A stretch of 5,922 nt of DNA, from positions 1 through 5,922 of the forward strand of contig JAMPYD010000137.1 in assembly GCA_023700845.1 (NCBI GenBank). The letters are read 5' to 3'. Under the pieces are notes generated by a model. That model worked only from the letters and a program-made list of their open reading frames with translations. It had not been told where the DNA came from and did no database searches. The position numbers were made by a program, and so were the translations under genes. The DNA is from Elusimicrobiota bacterium (GTDB taxonomy: Bacteria > Elusimicrobiota > Elusimicrobia > UBA1565 > UBA9628). Of the stretch, positions 5,675 to 5,922 are shown piece after piece. Every line of letters starts with the position of its first letter. Position 1 is the stretch's first letter.

Positions 5675-5758
5675 CCCTGGGTCGGGCCCGGCTCGCGGCC
5701 CACAGGCCCTGTTCCGCGATGGCCTCCTCCCTGAATTTCGGCTGCACTGTCGGCGGAC

Positions 5759-5922
5759 ATGCGAAGAGCGCCAGGCCGGACCGACCTGCGACATTTCCTC
5801 GCCATCGCCCCGTTCGCCCTGGCGTGCTTCCCCTCGCGCGGGCTCTACTTCCTGCTCCATCCGGCGGCGCCGTACGGGCGTTATCACACCCATCATCCGG
5901 TCCTCGGCGCCCCCACCCAGCC
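5759..5922 (+). CDS. possible N-terminal part of an unidentified protein, cut by window edge
   Basis: From ATG at 5759 the frame stays open for 54 codons to the right edge. The deduced start is basic (MRRAPGRTDLRH), followed by a hydrophobic stretch FLAIAPFALACF at 13-24 and then GLYFLLHPAAPYGRYHTHHP. This could be a signal anchor or signal peptide of an exported protein; the ALAC at 20-23 does not meet the lipobox consensus. Third codon positions are roughly 80% G/C, which fits coding, but all three frames on this strand are open here, so openness alone proves nothing. GGCGGA lies directly before the ATG, too close to be a normal Shine-Dalgarno, and no -10 hexamer abuts it as it does for the other unit-leading genes. 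An in-frame stop at 5732-5734 limits any upstream extension. Function unknown. Confidence 0.4.
   Translation, partial: MRRAPGRTDLRHFLAIAPFALACFPSRGLYFLLHPAAPYGRYHTHHPVLGAPTQ

Noticed and set aside
5640..5747. Upstream ATG at 5747 for the exported-protein gene
   Set aside because: It would put 36 charged residues ahead of a perfect signal peptide and run translation through the TTGACA promoter.
5636..5896. Leftward 86-residue open frame across the right-hand intergenic region
   Set aside because: Arg/Glu-rich with no motif, crosses the promoter and overlaps a more protein-like rightward start.
1..5922. Mobile element, phage, toxin-antitoxin or defence cassette
   Set aside because: No transposase, integrase, terminal repeats, tRNA or paired small genes; the composition is uniform along the window.

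Overview
The window is about two-thirds G+C by eye and almost fully coding. It looks like a chromosomal segment of a free-living, high-GC bacterium. The housekeeping genes are clearly bacterial, and several proteins have Sec-type signal peptides. I cannot fix the phylum. The cysteinyl-tRNA synthetase has an HVGN signature and an IDHVPVHHTNE zinc-site segment, a version I associate with various less-studied phyla rather than with Proteobacteria. There is no sign of phage, insertion sequence, CRISPR array, tRNA or rRNA.

Layout. (1) A tightly packed leftward operon fills 1-3631: cysS (3631 to 2249), an rlmB-like SpoU rRNA 2'-O-methyltransferase (2252 to 1299), a CDF-family zinc/cation efflux transporter (1299 to 415), and the 5' part of a PafA-type alkaline phosphatase (404 to beyond the left edge). 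Junctions are a 4-base overlap, a 1-base overlap and a 10-base gap. (2) A 73-base divergent intergenic region (3632-3704) carries back-to-back promoters. (3) A rightward gene (3705-5021) encodes a secreted or membrane-attached, low-complexity 438-residue protein of unknown function. (4) Tail to tail with it, only 3 bases away, a leftward gene (5639 to 5025) encodes a 204-residue exported protein with four mature cysteines, also unknown. (5) A possible rightward gene begins at 5759 and runs off the right edge.

How it works together. cysS and rlmB serve translation (tRNA charging and 23S rRNA modification) and are a familiar pair in other bacteria. The two genes behind them concern metal efflux and probable extracytoplasmic phosphate release. 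CysRS, CDF transporters and PafA-type phosphatases all bind zinc, which is suggestive but may be coincidence.

The most interesting signal is regulatory. All three genes that head a transcription unit (cysS, the gene at 3705 and the gene at 5639) have a -10-like hexamer ending exactly 7 bases before the start codon (TAGAAT, TATACT, CATACT). None has a usable Shine-Dalgarno sequence. Two of the three also have a -35-like hexamer at exactly 17 bases spacing. This predicts transcription starting at the first base of the start codon, i.e. leaderless mRNAs. The three operon-internal genes lack such hexamers and instead carry Shine-Dalgarno-like sequences, best in rlmB.
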